Positions 45,321 through 55,245 of a stretch of 64,000 bases of DNA are shown piece by piece. The notes beneath the pieces are model-generated. The model was not told where the DNA came from. It searched no databases and was given only the letters and a program-made list of their open reading frames with translations. How positions within the stretch are numbered: position 1 is the first letter of the stretch; the number at the start of each line of letters is the position of its first letter. A program made the position numbers and the translations under genes. Source of the stretch: Caballeronia calidae (GTDB lineage: Bacteria; Pseudomonadota; Gammaproteobacteria; Burkholderiales; Burkholderiaceae); NCBI RefSeq assembly GCF_900044055.2, contig NZ_FCOX02000012.1, forward strand, positions 1-64,000. The letters are read 5' to 3'.

Positions 45321-46748
45321 ATGAATCTCAAGGCAAAGATCTTTCTGCTGGCGATCGTGCCGTTCGCGCTCGCGATCGGCGGGATCACATACGGGGTGCG
45401 CCAGCAAGCGGAGGCGCTCGCGCGGGCGCAGCACGAGACCACGCAGGCCGCGTACATGTCGAGCAAGGAAATCGAGCTGCGGCATTACGTCGAGATCGCG
45501 AAGAGCGCGATCGCGCCATACTACGACGCCCCCGCCGGCGATCCGCGCAGCGACGAGGAGCGCCGCCGCCTCGCGCTCGACGCGCTGCAGCGGCTCGACT
45601 TCGGCCAGGACGGCTATTTTTTCGTCTACACGATGCACGGCACGTCGCTCATGCATCCGCGCCAGCCCGATCTCGTCGGACGCGATCTCTGGCTGATGCG
45701 CGATCCGAACGGCGCGCTGACCATCCAGGAGCTCATCAGGCAGGCGTCGCAGGGCGGCGGCTATGTGCGCTACGTGTGGCGCCGGCCGTCGACCGGCCTG
45801 ATCGCGCCGAAGCTCGGCTACGTCGTGCCGCTCGAACGCTGGGGCTGGATGATCGGCACGGGCATCTATCTGGAGGATGTCGAAACGACGCTCGCGCGCA
45901 TCGACTCGCGCGCGGCCGCGAACATCGACCGCACGCTGATGTGGATCGCCGCGATCGCGCTCGCCGGGCTCGCGATCATCGCCGTGTGCGGCGCGGTGCT
46001 CAACATCAGCGAGCATCGCAGCGCGGACGCGAAGCTCAAGCTGCTCGCGCGGCAAGTGGTGGACTCGCAGGAACAGGAACGCGCGCGGCTGTCGCGCGAG
46101 CTGCACGACGGCATCAGCCAGATGCTCGTCTCGGTGAAGCTGCTGCTCGAATCGGCGCTCGCGCGCTTCGAACGCGGCGCGGCACGCGAACCGACCGCCG
46201 AAGCCGCGCTCGCGACGAGTCTCGGACGGCTTTCCGGCACGCTGCGCGAAGTGCGCCGCATCTCGCACGCGCTGCGCCCCGCGATGCTCGACGATCTCGG
46301 TCTCGCCGCCGCGCTCGATCAGCTCGCGCGCGAACTCGACGGCCAGGACGGCATCGAAGTGCGCTTCGAGTCGCTGGAAGACGGCAAGCCTTGTGCGCCG
46401 CAACGCGCGACGCTGCCCGATCCCGTCAACACCGTGCTCTTTCGCATCGCGCAGGAAGCGCTGACCAACATCACGCGGCACGCGCAGGCATCGCGCGCGG
46501 CGCTCACGCTGAATCTCGCGGTGCACGCCGTCACGCTCGACATCACCGACAACGGCCGCGGCTTCGACGCCCACAACGCATTCTCCGATCCGGCGTGCGG
46601 CGTCGGCCTGCGCAACATGCGCGAGCGGCTCGATACGCTCGGCGGTGAACTCGCGGTCAGCTCGCAGCTCGGCCGCACGTCGATCACGGCGACGGTGCCG
46701 CTGCCGCTCGCCGCCCCGAATCTCGAAGGACATTCCGATGAGCGCTGA
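45321..46748 (+). CDS. Cache-domain sensor histidine kinase (HisKA_3 type)
   Basis: 475 aa. Membrane helices at about 5-25 and 210-232 flank a periplasmic single-Cache domain with FGQDGYFFVYTMHGTSLMHP and WGWMIGTGIYLEDV, as found in sensors of small carboxylates. The cytosolic part has phosphoacceptor His in ARLSRELHDGISQML and ATPase motifs DNGRGFD and GVGLRNMRERL, of the NarX/DesK class. Together with the next gene it is a complete two-component system. Its position opposite cstA suggests that it senses pyruvate or a related acid. Confidence 0.92.
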   Translation: MNLKAKIFLLAIVPFALAIGGITYGVRQQAEALARAQHETTQAAYMSSKEIELRHYVEIAKSAIAPYYDAPAGDPRSDEERRRLALDALQRLDFGQDGYFFVYTMHGTSLMHPRQPDLVGRDLWLMRDPNGALTIQELIRQASQGGGYVRYVWRRPSTGLIAPKLGYVVPLERWGWMIGTGIYLEDVETTLARIDSRAAANIDRTLMWIAAIALAGLAIIAVCGAVLNISEHRSADAKLKLLARQVVDSQEQERARLSRELHDGISQMLVSVKLLLESALARFERGAAREPTAEAALATSLGRLSGTLREVRRISHALRPAMLDDLGLAAALDQLARELDGQDGIEVRFESLEDGKPCAPQRATLPDPVNTVLFRIAQEALTNITRHAQASRAALTLNLAVHAVTLDITDNGRGFDAHNAFSDPACGVGLRNMRERLDTLGGELAVSSQLGRTSITATVPLPLAAPNLEGHSDER

Positions 46749-47376
46749 ATCCGCCCGCATCATTCTCGTGGACGACCATCCGCTCGTGCGCGACGGCTTG
46801 CGCGCGCGCCTCGACTCCGTGCCGCACCTGCGCGTGATCGGCGAGGCGGGCAACGCGAAAGAAGCGCTCGCGCTCGCCGCCGACGAATCGAACCCGCCCG
46901 ATCTCGCATTGATGGACGTGGGCATGGCGGGCATGAGCGGCATCGAACTCGCGGCGCTTTTTCACGAGCGCTTTCCGGGCATCCGCGTGCTGATGCTGTC
47001 GATGCACGACAACGTGGAGTATGTGAAGCAGGCAGTGCGCGCGGGCGCGGGCGGGTATGTGCTGAAGGATTCGCCCGCCGCCGAGATCATTCAGGCGATC
47101 GACGCGGTGCTCGCCGGCAAGACCTTTTTCAGCGCGGGACTCGCCGCGCGGATGATTCAGGCACAGTCGCTGCAGACGCCGCGCGAACGCCTGACGCCGC
47201 GCGAGCTCGAAATTCTCGATGCGCTGGCCGAAGGACTATCGAGCAAGCAGATTGCGCAGCAGCACGGATTGTCGGTGCGCACGGTAGAAACGCATCGGCT
47301 GAATTTGAAGCGCAAACTGGATATCGACGGTCAGGCCGAGCTGATCAAATACGCGGTGGAGCACCGCAGAACATGA
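46738..47376 (+). CDS. LuxR/NarL-family response regulator
   Basis: 212 aa from the ATG at 46738, overlapping the kinase stop by 11 nt. The receiver has DDHPLVRDGLR, the phosphoacceptor Asp in LALMDVGMAGMSG and Lys in GGYVLKDSPA. The DNA-binding helix-turn-helix is RLTPRELEILDALAEG with GLSVRTVETH near the C-terminus. It is the cognate partner of the Cache kinase and candidate regulator of cstA-ybdD. Confidence 0.93.
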   Translation: MSAESARIILVDDHPLVRDGLRARLDSVPHLRVIGEAGNAKEALALAADESNPPDLALMDVGMAGMSGIELAALFHERFPGIRVLMLSMHDNVEYVKQAVRAGAGGYVLKDSPAAEIIQAIDAVLAGKTFFSAGLAARMIQAQSLQTPRERLTPRELEILDALAEGLSSKQIAQQHGLSVRTVETHRLNLKRKLDIDGQAELIKYAVEHRRT

Positions 47377-47405
47377 AGCCGGCCCGACCCGATCACTGGC
47401 AAGCG

Positions 47406-48023
47406 TCAGCCCGCGGAACGGGCGTTGTGCTCGGAAAGGAACTTGATGAGGGCGTCGACGCCGCCTTTCTGCAACTGGCCGGCGAACTGTTGCTGATAGA
47501 CCTGGATGAGCCATGCGCCCATCATGTCGATGTCGTAGATTTTCCAGCCTTGCGGCGTCTTTTGCAGGCGGTAGCGCACGGGATTGTCGCCGCCCGTGGA
47601 AATGACGTGCGATTCGACGACCGTGTCTTTCGTATTGGCGTCGATGTTGGGGGCGTCGAACTTGAACTTCACGTCCTGATCGCGCAGTTGCGCAAGCGAT
47701 GCCGCGTAGGTACGGACCAGAAGCGTCTGGAACTGGTCGTAAAGCTGCTTCTGCTGCTCGGGTGTGGCGCTCGCCCACGCCTTGCCGACCGCGATGCGCG
47801 TCGTGCGCTGGAAGTCGGTGGCGGGCACGAAGCGCGTTTCGACGAGCTGCGTGATCTTCGCCATGTCGCCGCCGCGCGCCTGCGGATCGGCCTTCATTGC
47901 GTTGACGGTGCCCTCGACGGCGTTCTTGACCACGGCATCGGGAGTCGATTGCGCGAGCGCCTCGCCGGTGAAGGACATCGAGGCAAGAAGGAAAGCGAAG
48001 CAAACAGAAAGATAGCGTTTCAT
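47406..48023 (-). CDS. hpnM: MlaC/HpnM-family periplasmic lipid-binding protein
   Basis: 205 aa. A signal peptide (residues 1-24, ending TGEALA) is followed by the MlaC/Ttg2D fold: DMAKITQLVETRFVP, YDQFQTLLVRTYAASL and WKIYDIDMMGAWLIQVYQQQF. MlaC shuttles phospholipids between outer-membrane MlaA and the inner-membrane ABC transporter. HpnM is the hopanoid-associated variant. Context (divergent from hpnN and mlaA) favours a hopanoid role. It is convergent with the response regulator, only 29 bp away. Confidence 0.85.
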   Translation of the reverse strand: MKRYLSVCFAFLLASMSFTGEALAQSTPDAVVKNAVEGTVNAMKADPQARGGDMAKITQLVETRFVPATDFQRTTRIAVGKAWASATPEQQKQLYDQFQTLLVRTYAASLAQLRDQDVKFKFDAPNIDANTKDTVVESHVISTGGDNPVRYRLQKTPQGWKIYDIDMMGAWLIQVYQQQFAGQLQKGGVDALIKFLSEHNARSAG

Positions 48024-48285
48024 GGCACCCGTTCTCTGATCAGGTTTGGTGGCGCGGGTCGTGCGGCCTTCGGACGATGCAAGGGCGACCGGATGGCTGC
48101 AAGGTCAGTATACCGACACCGTGGCGGTACAACAGTTCAAGCGCAGTGCGTTGGAGCGCGCCCGGTATACTTGCGCGGCACCCCGCGTCGTCTTGCGGAC
48201 CTGTTTCGGAATCCGGCGGTGGGCATCATGCAATTCGCGCGCCCAACGCGCGCAAACATAACAGGACACACCAGGTAGCGTCTTC

Positions 48286-50946
48286 ATGCTGACGTCCAAC
48301 ATTACCCGCTTCGTTACCATCGCCATCCGCCGCCCGGCGTGGATTATCGCCGTTTCGCTGTTGCTCGGCGTGCTGTCCACGATTTATGTCGTCAATCACT
48401 TCAGGATCAGCACCGACGTCAGCCAGCTGATCGAAAAAGAGCCCGAGTGGACCGCGCGCAACAAGGCCATCGATGAAGCATTTCCGCAGCGCGGCGCGAC
48501 ACTGCTGATCGTCGTCGAGGCGCCCGCGCAGGAATTCGCCGATGCCGCCGCCGGCGAGCTCGCCGCCGCGCTCGCGAAGGAGCCGGACCGCTTCAAGTCA
48601 GTGTCGCAGCCCGCGGGCGGCGCGTTCTTCGAGCACAACGGCCTGCTCTATCCGCCGACGGACGAAGTCGAGCAGATCACGAAGCAGCTCGTGCAGGCGC
48701 GCCCGCTCATCAACACGCTCGCGCACGACCCGACGCTCACCGGGCTCGCGCAGACGCTCAACACCACGCTCAATCTGCCGTTGACGCTCGGCCAGGTCAA
48801 TCTCGGCCAGATGGCCGGCCTCCTCGGCAAAAGCGCGACCGTGCTGGACCGCGTGCTCGCGAATCAGCCCGCTGCGTTCTCGTGGCGCAATCTCGCGAAT
48901 TCATCCAAGAGCGATGCGCCCGGACGCGCGTTCGTGAGCGTCCTGCCGGAGCTGAACTTCAATGCGCTGAAAGCGGCGGCGGGCACATCGGACGAGATTC
49001 GCGCGAAGGCCGCGGAACTCGGCCTCGACAAGAAATACGGCGCGACGCTGCATCTGACCGGCGCGCAACCGCTCGCCGACGAAGAATTCGCGTCCGTCCA
49101 GGACGGCGCCGTGCTCAACGGCGTGCTGACCTTCCTCGTCGTGCTGATGATCCTCTGGGTCGCGCTGCGCTCGAAGCGCATGATCCTCGCGGTGTTCATC
49201 ACGCTGTTCGTCGGGCTCGCGATCACCGCGGCGCTCGGCCTCATGATGGTCCACGCGCTCAACATGATCTCGGTCGCGTTCATGGTGCTGTTCGTCGGCC
49301 TCGGGGTGGACTTCGGCATTCAGTTCGGCGTGAAGTATCGCGAGGAGCGCTACCGGCACAGGCGCCTCGATGTGTCGCTCGCGGAAACCGCGCGCCATGT
49401 CGCCGTGCCGCTCACGCTCGCCGCCGCCGCGACCGCCGCGAGCTTCTTCTCGTTCCTGCCGACCGCTTATCGCGGCGTCTCGGAGCTCGGGCTGATCGCG
49501 GGCGTCGGCATGTTCGTCGCCTACTTGACCAACATGACGCTGCTGCCCGCGCTCATCAAGGTGTTCGCGCCGCCGGGCGAGGCGCATTCGCCGGGCTTTC
49601 CGGTGCTCGCGCCCGTCGATGAATTCCTCGACAGACATCGCAAGCCGGTGCTGATCGGCACGCTCGTCGTCGTGATCGGCGCGCTGCCGCTGCTCTTCGA
49701 TCTGCGCTTCGACTTCAATCCGCTGCATCTGAAGGACCCGCATACCGAGTCGATGGCCACGCTCCTCGCGCTCAAGGATACGCCGCAAGGCGCGGTGAAC
49801 GACGTCGCCGTGCTCGCGCCCTCGCTCGAGGAAGCGGACCGCATCGCCGCGAAGCTTGCGAAGCTGCCGGAAGTCGAAAGCGCGACGACGCTCTCCTCGC
49901 TCATTCCCGCCGATCAGCCGAAGAAGCTCGAGCTCATCAAGGCCGCCGCCGATCAACTGCTGCCCGCGCTCGATCAGCCGACGGCATCGCCCGTGACGGA
50001 CGCGGTGCGCGTCGCGGCGTTGAAGCGCGTGTCGAGCCAGCTTTCGCTCGCCGCCGACGAGCATCCCGGCCCGGGCGAGAAGGAAGCGAAGCATCTGTCG
50101 CAGACGCTCGCGAAGCTGGCGCAAGCCGACGCCGCCGCGCGCGACCGCGCCGAGCACGCGATGGCCGAGCCGCTGCGCCTCGCGCTCGCGCAACTGCGCG
50201 CGCTCCTCACGCCGGCCGAGATCACGCGCGCGACGCTGCCGCCGCAGATGGTCGCGTCGTTCGTGACGCCGCAGGGCCAGGCGCTCGTCGACGTATCGCC
50301 GAAGACGCCGCCGGGCGTCGATCCGAACGACGACACGCTGCTCGCCCGTTTCGCCGATGCCGTGCAGAAGGCCGAGCCCGATGCGATCGGCGGGCCGATC
50401 TCCGTGCGCCATTCGGCGGAGACCATCATCAAGGCGTTCGAGCAGGCCGCGCTCTATTCGCTCATCGCGATCGCGGTGCTGCTGTGGATCGCGCTGCGCC
50501 GTTTTGGCGATGTCCTGAGAACTTTGGTACCGTTGCTCGTTTCCGCGATCGTCACGCTCGAGTTGTGCGTCGTCTTCAGAATGCCGCTCAACTTCGCGAA
50601 CATCATCGCGCTGCCGCTCATGCTGGGCGTCGGCGTCGCGTTCAAGATCTATTTCGTGATGGCGTGGCGCTCGGGCCAGACGCGGCTCCTGCAGTCGAGC
50701 CTCACGCACGCCGTCATGTTCAGCGCGGCCACCACCGCGACGGCATTCGGCAGCCTGTGGTTCTCGCATCATCCGGGCACGTCCAGCATGGGACGGCTGC
50801 TGGCGCTGTCGCTCTTCTGCACGCTGATCGGCGCGGTGGTCTTCCAGCCGGTTCTGATGGGCAAGCCGCGCAAGGTGCGCGCGGCCGACCGGGCGAAGAT
50901 GCGGGCGGCGCAACGCCATGACAACCTAAGAGGAATTGAAGAATGA
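48286..50946 (+). CDS. hpnN: Hopanoid transporter HpnN (RND family)
   Basis: 886 aa. Typical RND layout: one N-terminal helix, a large periplasmic domain, six helices (about 285-440, with [21 protein letters not shown]), a second periplasmic domain and five to six helices at the C-terminus. The sequence fits HpnN, which carries hopanoids from the inner to the outer membrane. The C-terminal tail is basic. The stop overlaps the start of the mlaA-like gene (ATGA), so the two are co-translated. Confidence 0.93.
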   Translation: MLTSNITRFVTIAIRRPAWIIAVSLLLGVLSTIYVVNHFRISTDVSQLIEKEPEWTARNKAIDEAFPQRGATLLIVVEAPAQEFADAAAGELAAALAKEPDRFKSVSQPAGGAFFEHNGLLYPPTDEVEQITKQLVQARPLINTLAHDPTLTGLAQTLNTTLNLPLTLGQVNLGQMAGLLGKSATVLDRVLANQPAAFSWRNLANSSKSDAPGRAFVSVLPELNFNALKAAAGTSDEIRAKAAELGLDKKYGATLHLTGAQPLADEEFASVQDGAVLNGVLTFLVVLMILWVALRSKRMILAVFITLFVGLAITAALGLMMVHALNMISVAFMVLFVGLGVDFGIQFGVKYREERYRHRRLDVSLAETARHVAVPLTLAAAATAASFFSFLPTAYRGVSELGLIAGVGMFVAYLTNMTLLPALIKVFAPPGEAHSPGFPVLAPVDEFLDRHRKPVLIGTLVVVIGALPLLFDLRFDFNPLHLKDPHTESMATLLALKDTPQGAVNDVAVLAPSLEEADRIAAKLAKLPEVESATTLSSLIPADQPKKLELIKAAADQLLPALDQPTASPVTDAVRVAALKRVSSQLSLAADEHPGPGEKEAKHLSQTLAKLAQADAAARDRAEHAMAEPLRLALAQLRALLTPAEITRATLPPQMVASFVTPQGQALVDVSPKTPPGVDPNDDTLLARFADAVQKAEPDAIGGPISVRHSAETIIKAFEQAALYSLIAIAVLLWIALRRFGDVLRTLVPLLVSAIVTLELCVVFRMPLNFANIIALPLMLGVGVAFKIYFVMAWRSGQTRLLQSSLTHAVMFSAATTATAFGSLWFSHHPGTSSMGRLLALSLFCTLIGAVVFQPVLMGKPRKVRAADRAKMRAAQRHDNLRGIEE

Positions 50947-51938
50947 AGTGGGGATCGACGGGCATGACCGCTCGTGCAGTGCGCAACCTGGGATTGAGTC
51001 TGGCGATCGCGGGCGCGCTCGCGACCGCGGGCTGCGCGACCGGCCCGGACCGAAATCCGAAAGACCCGCTCGAGCCGATGAACCGCAAGATCTTCACGTT
51101 CAACGACACGCTCGATACGTATATCGCGAAGCCGGTCGCGCAGTTTTACGTCGATTACACGCCGAGCCCGTTCCGCACGGCCGTCAGCAACTTCTTCTCG
51201 AACCTCGGCGATTTCTCCAACTTCGCCAACAACCTGCTGCAGCTGAAGATCACCGACGCGACGCAGGACTTGATGCGGATCGCGATGAACTCGTTTTTCG
51301 GCATCGGCGGTCTGATCGATATCGCATCGCCGGCGGGCCTGCCGAAGCATCATCAGGATTTCGGCCTGACGCTCGGGCACTATGGCATGCCGTCTGGACC
51401 GTATCTGGTGCTGCCGCTGCTCGGGCCGAGCTCGTTCCGCGATTCGACGACCTGGCTCGTCGACTGGCGCGTGAATCCGTTGAGCTATTCGGGTGCGGAG
51501 ATTCGCTGGCCGCTGTTCGGCCTGAACTTCGTGAGCGCGCGCGCCGATCTCATCGGCGCCACCGATCTGCTGTCGGCCGCCGCGCTCGACAAGTACGCGT
51601 TCGTGCGCGATGCGTACACGCAGCGTCGTCAGTATCTGCTGACGGGCGGAGGCGCGGACTCGCTGCCCGATTACGGCGACGAGGGCGCGACGGCACCCGA
51701 AGGTGCGAGTGCACCGGAGGGTGCGAGCGCGCCGGGCGAAAGCGGCGGCGGCAGCAAGGAGCAAGGCCTGCCGACGTATGTCGATCCGGGTGCGGCGGCA
51801 TCGCCTGCGGGCGGTGTCGGTGGGAAATCGCCCGCGCCCGAAGAGAAGGCGCCGAAGGGCCAGCCGTCGCCGAGTTCGAGCAAGGGGCAAGGCTTGCCGC
51901 AGTATGACGATCCCGCGGCGCAGCCTGCGGGGAAGTGA
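50943..51938 (+). CDS. mlaA: MlaA/VacJ-family outer-membrane lipoprotein
   Basis: 331 aa. The signal peptide ends in a lipobox (ATAGCATG, Cys about residue 31). It carries the VacJ core [32 protein letters not shown] and [17 protein letters not shown]. The last 90 residues are low-complexity, with APEGAS repeats and two copies of a QGLP-x-Y-x-DP motif, beyond the normal family length. MlaA moves misplaced lipids out of the outer leaflet. Coupling to hpnN suggests that this copy serves hopanoid placement in the outer membrane. Confidence 0.9.
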   Translation: MKWGSTGMTARAVRNLGLSLAIAGALATAGCATGPDRNPKDPLEPMNRKIFTFNDTLDTYIAKPVAQFYVDYTPSPFRTAVSNFFSNLGDFSNFANNLLQLKITDATQDLMRIAMNSFFGIGGLIDIASPAGLPKHHQDFGLTLGHYGMPSGPYLVLPLLGPSSFRDSTTWLVDWRVNPLSYSGAEIRWPLFGLNFVSARADLIGATDLLSAAALDKYAFVRDAYTQRRQYLLTGGGADSLPDYGDEGATAPEGASAPEGASAPGESGGGSKEQGLPTYVDPGAAASPAGGVGGKSPAPEEKAPKGQPSPSSSKGQGLPQYDDPAAQPAGK

Positions 51939-51951
51939 ACGTCTCCAAATG

Positions 51952-51977
51952 AAAACGGGCGCCTCGGCGCCCGTTTT
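51952..51977. terminator. Bidirectional terminator between mlaA and the thioesterase gene
   Basis: AAAACGGGCGCC (51952-51963) pairs with GGCGCCCGTTTT (51966-51977). T-runs appear on both strands, so it ends the hpnN-mlaA operon and the convergent thioesterase gene. Confidence 0.9.
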
Positions 51978-51981
51978 GTTT

Positions 51982-52455
51982 TTAGTGTGCCGCTTCCTCG
52001 ACCTCTTCCTCGACGAGATCATCCTCCGACCACTTCGGCGCCTCCACCGCGCGCTGATCGCGGCGATACGCTTCGAACAGCTCATCGGCGTAGCGGATCT
52101 GCGTGCGGCCATGCGCTTCGGGCTCGCCCTGCTCGTTCAGGTTCACGAACACCATCTTCTCGACGGTCAGAATGCTCTTGCGTGTGATCTTGTTCCGCAC
52201 TTCCGCGCGCAACGTGATCGATGTACGGCCGAAATGCGTCGCGGTGATGCCGAGTTCGATGATGTCGCCCTGACGCGCCGAACTCACGAAGTTGATCTCG
52301 GACATGAACTTGGTGACCACGCGCTGGTTGCCCAATTGCGAAATTGCGTAGATCGCGGCTTCCTCGTCGATCCAGCGCAGCAGGCTGCCGCCGAACAAAG
52401 TGCCGTTCGGATTCAGATCTTCCGGCTTGACCCACTTGCGGGTGTGAAAATTCAT
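51982..52455 (-). CDS. Hotdog-fold acyl-CoA thioesterase (YciA-like)
   Basis: 157 aa. The hotdog helix and active-site Asp region are NPNGTLFGGSLLRWIDEEAAIYA, with SSARQGDIIELG and TSITLRAEVR later; this is the acyl-CoA hydrolase type. It hydrolyses acyl-CoA to free acid and CoA in the cytosol. The acidic tail (EEEVEEAAH) is not part of the fold. A TATAAT box on the minus strand (52538-52533) is a candidate -10 for its own promoter, making it separate from the upstream hpn operon. Confidence 0.87.
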   Translation of the reverse strand: MNFHTRKWVKPEDLNPNGTLFGGSLLRWIDEEAAIYAISQLGNQRVVTKFMSEINFVSSARQGDIIELGITATHFGRTSITLRAEVRNKITRKSILTVEKMVFVNLNEQGEPEAHGRTQIRYADELFEAYRRDQRAVEAPKWSEDDLVEEEVEEAAH

Positions 52456-52582
52456 TTGCGGTACCTCACTTTCCTTGCTGCGGGCGTCCTGAGACCTGCC
52501 AGGACACGCGCGTTTGATTAGGGTTTTCCCTGATTATACTGATGTGAGGGTTAACCCGCAGAAAGCAAGACCCGAAGGCAGT

Positions 52583-53269
52583 TCAACCAACTACCAACGC
52601 CCGCGCCGTTTCCATCGCATGCCGCGCCTGCACGAGCGTCGCTCGCGCCTCACGGGCGTCGGATGCGAGTCGCAGCAGCGCGCCCAGTTGCGCCGGATCG
52701 CGCAGCAATTCGCGCAGGATCGGACCGATCGCGGTCGTGCCGTCGTCGCGCAGGCCCGCCGTCGCGGCAGGCGGCAAGGTCCGCCACGCCGGATCCACCA
52801 CGGCGCGGCACACCGCGAACGGCAAGCCGCGCGCAGTCGCGATAGCGCCGGCGATATGCGATTCCATATCGACGGCGAGCGCGCCCGTCGACGAATGCAG
52901 CGAGCGCTTTTCCGCCTCGCTCTTGACGGGCGCCGTGACGCCCGCCATCTTGCCGCGCCGCGTCACGCGCTCGACGGGCGTGCCCGCGAACGCATCGACG
53001 ATGCGCGCCGACCACGCCGCATCGGTGCGCAGCTCGCCGAACGGCCCGCACACACTCTCGGCAACGATCAACGCGCCCGGCGCGAGATCCGGCGCCAGCC
53101 CACCCGCGGTGCCGAAGCTGACGATGCCCGAGCAGCCGCGCGCGATCGCGTCGGACAGCGCGCGCTCGAGCCAGTCGGCGCGCGCCGCGAACACGACATC
53201 GACGCCGCGCCCGCGCACGATCTTCGCCTCGAACGCCATGCCGGTCACGGCGACGACGGGCGCGTTCAC
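52583..53269 (-). CDS. hpnG: Hopanoid-associated phosphorylase HpnG
   Basis: 228 aa from a GTG at 53269 that overlaps the shc stop (GTGA). The nucleoside-phosphorylase fold is visible in VVAVTGMAFEAKIV, IVSFGTAGGLAPDLAPG and ALAVDMESHIAGAIA (the Met-Glu-Ser ribose site). HpnG removes adenine from adenosyl-hopane to give phosphoribosyl-hopane, the step after HpnH. It is the last gene of the hpnD-hpnE-shc-hpnG operon. Confidence 0.9.
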   Translation of the reverse strand: MNAPVVAVTGMAFEAKIVRGRGVDVVFAARADWLERALSDAIARGCSGIVSFGTAGGLAPDLAPGALIVAESVCGPFGELRTDAAWSARIVDAFAGTPVERVTRRGKMAGVTAPVKSEAEKRSLHSSTGALAVDMESHIAGAIATARGLPFAVCRAVVDPAWRTLPPAATAGLRDDGTTAIGPILRELLRDPAQLGALLRLASDAREARATLVQARHAMETARALVVG

Positions 53270-55245
53270 ATCGCCGCCGTCACGCGCGTAAGACCGTCGC
53301 GCGTCAGATTGCGGTAGCGCGCGAGCGCCCACAGCGGGAAGAACTTGCGGTATCCGTGGTAACGCAGATAGAACACGCGCGGAAAACCGGTGGCGGTGAA
53401 ACGCGTTTCGTCCCACAGGCCGTGCTTCTGCTGCGTGCGAATCAGATAATCGACCCCGCGCGCGACCGCCGGATGCTCGACGAGCCCCGCCGCCATCAGC
53501 CCGAGCAGCGCCCACGCGGTCTGCGACGACGTGCTCGGCGCCTGCTCGTAACCGCGATAGTCGAGCTTGTAGCTGTCGCCGTCCTCGCCCCAGCCGCCGT
53601 CCGCGTTCTGAATGCCGACGAGCCAGTCCGCCGCGCGCTGCATGCGCGGATCGGTCGGCGCGACGCCGGCCGCGTTCAGCGCGGACATCGCCGACCAGGT
53701 GCCGTAGATGAAGTTCATGCCCCAGCGGCCGTACCAGCTTCCGTCGCGTTCCTGGCCCTTCACGATGTAATCGAACGCGCGGCGCGCCGGCTCGCTGTTG
53801 AGCGACGTCTCGCCGAGCTGCGCGAGCATCGACAGGCAGCGCGCGGACACATCGACGGTCGGCGGATCGAGCAGCGCGCCGTGATCCGAGAACGGAATGT
53901 TGTTGAGGTAGTACTGCGTGTTCTCCGGCTCGAACGCGCCCCAGCCGCCGTCGCTGCTCTGCATGCCGACGACCCATTCGCGCGCCCGCGCGATCGACTC
54001 GCCGTACATCGCGGTGCCGTTCTCGCGGTCGGCGCGCTCCATCGCCATCGCGACGACGGCGGTGTCGTCGACGTCGGGATAATGCGGATTCGCGAACTGG
54101 AACGCCCAGCCGCCCGGCCGCACGTTCGGGCGACGCGAGATCCAGTCGCCGCGCACGTCGAGAATCTGCAGCGGCAGCAGCCATTCGAGGCCGCGCGTCA
54201 CCGCCGAACGCGCCTTCGGCATGCCGGTTTCGAGCAGCGCGTGGGCCGCGAGCGAGGTGTCCCACACCGGCGACAGACACGGCTGGCAATACGCTTCGCC
54301 GTCGTCCGCTTCATCGACGATGAGCAGCTTGTCGAGCGACTTGCGCGCGATCGCGCGGTTCGGATGCTCGGGCGGATAGCCGAGCACGTCGTACATCATC
54401 ACCGAGTTGGCCATCGCCGGGAAAATCGCGCCGAGGCCGTCCTCGCCGTTCAGACGCTCGTCGACGAAGCGCACGGCTTCGTCGATCGCGCGCTCGCGGC
54501 CGGCGTTCGGCAGCAAGGGATCGGCGACGCGGAGGATCGCATCGACCACGCGGAAGAACGCGAACCAGCCGCGGCTCTGATGCCCCGAGCGCGACGGCAT
54601 GCCCGTATTGACCGGCGGATTCGTGAACACTTCGTCGATGCGCACGCCGCGCGGATTGCGCGCGCGCGGGCGCTTCGCGTTGAGCACGAGCATCGGCACG
54701 ATCACCGTGCGCGCCCAGTACGACACCTTCGACAGGTGGAACGGGAACCACATCGGCAGACGCATGATCTCGACGGGCATCATCGGCACCGCGCGCCACG
54801 ACACCACGCCGAACAGCGCGAGCAGGATGCGCGTGAACACGTTCACCTTCTCCGCGCCGCCCGCGGCGAGAATCGCGCGGCGGGCGCGCTGCATGTGCTC
54901 GGCGTCGGGCGAATCGCCGATCATCTTCAGCGCGAAGTACGCCTTCACGGTCGCTGAGACGTCCATCGCGCCGTCGGCGAAGAGCGGCCAGCCGCCGTCC
55001 TCGCGTTGAATGCGCCGCAGATAGCGGCCGATCTTCGCTTCGAGCTTCTCATCGGCAGTCTCGCCGAGATAGTGGACGAGCAGCACGTATTCAGCGGGAA
55101 TGGTTGCGTCCGCTTCGAGTTCGTAAAGCCAGTAGCCGTCGGGATGCTGCGCCGCGAGCAGCGCGTCGGTGGCCCGGTTGACAGAGGAATCGAGCGAGGC
55201 GCCCGACACCTGCGCGCCCACGGCCGACAGGGATAAATCGTTCAT
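53266..55245 (-). CDS. shc: Squalene-hopene cyclase
   Basis: 659 aa. Catalytic DVDDTA is in YPDVDDTAVVAMAM, and QW repeats occur through the chain (QREDGGWPLF, QSSDGGWGAFE, QERDGSWYGRWG, QNADGGWGEDG). Length and motifs match bacterial cyclases that fold squalene into hopene and hopanol at the inner membrane. The start codon overlaps the hpnE stop (TGATG). The N-terminal extension of about 20 residues before the first repeat is usual in this group. Confidence 0.97.
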   Translation of the reverse strand: MNDLSLSAVGAQVSGASLDSSVNRATDALLAAQHPDGYWLYELEADATIPAEYVLLVHYLGETADEKLEAKIGRYLRRIQREDGGWPLFADGAMDVSATVKAYFALKMIGDSPDAEHMQRARRAILAAGGAEKVNVFTRILLALFGVVSWRAVPMMPVEIMRLPMWFPFHLSKVSYWARTVIVPMLVLNAKRPRARNPRGVRIDEVFTNPPVNTGMPSRSGHQSRGWFAFFRVVDAILRVADPLLPNAGRERAIDEAVRFVDERLNGEDGLGAIFPAMANSVMMYDVLGYPPEHPNRAIARKSLDKLLIVDEADDGEAYCQPCLSPVWDTSLAAHALLETGMPKARSAVTRGLEWLLPLQILDVRGDWISRRPNVRPGGWAFQFANPHYPDVDDTAVVAMAMERADRENGTAMYGESIARAREWVVGMQSSDGGWGAFEPENTQYYLNNIPFSDHGALLDPPTVDVSARCLSMLAQLGETSLNSEPARRAFDYIVKGQERDGSWYGRWGMNFIYGTWSAMSALNAAGVAPTDPRMQRAADWLVGIQNADGGWGEDGDSYKLDYRGYEQAPSTSSQTAWALLGLMAAGLVEHPAVARGVDYLIRTQQKHGLWDETRFTATGFPRVFYLRYHGYRKFFPLWALARYRNLTRDGLTRVTAAM

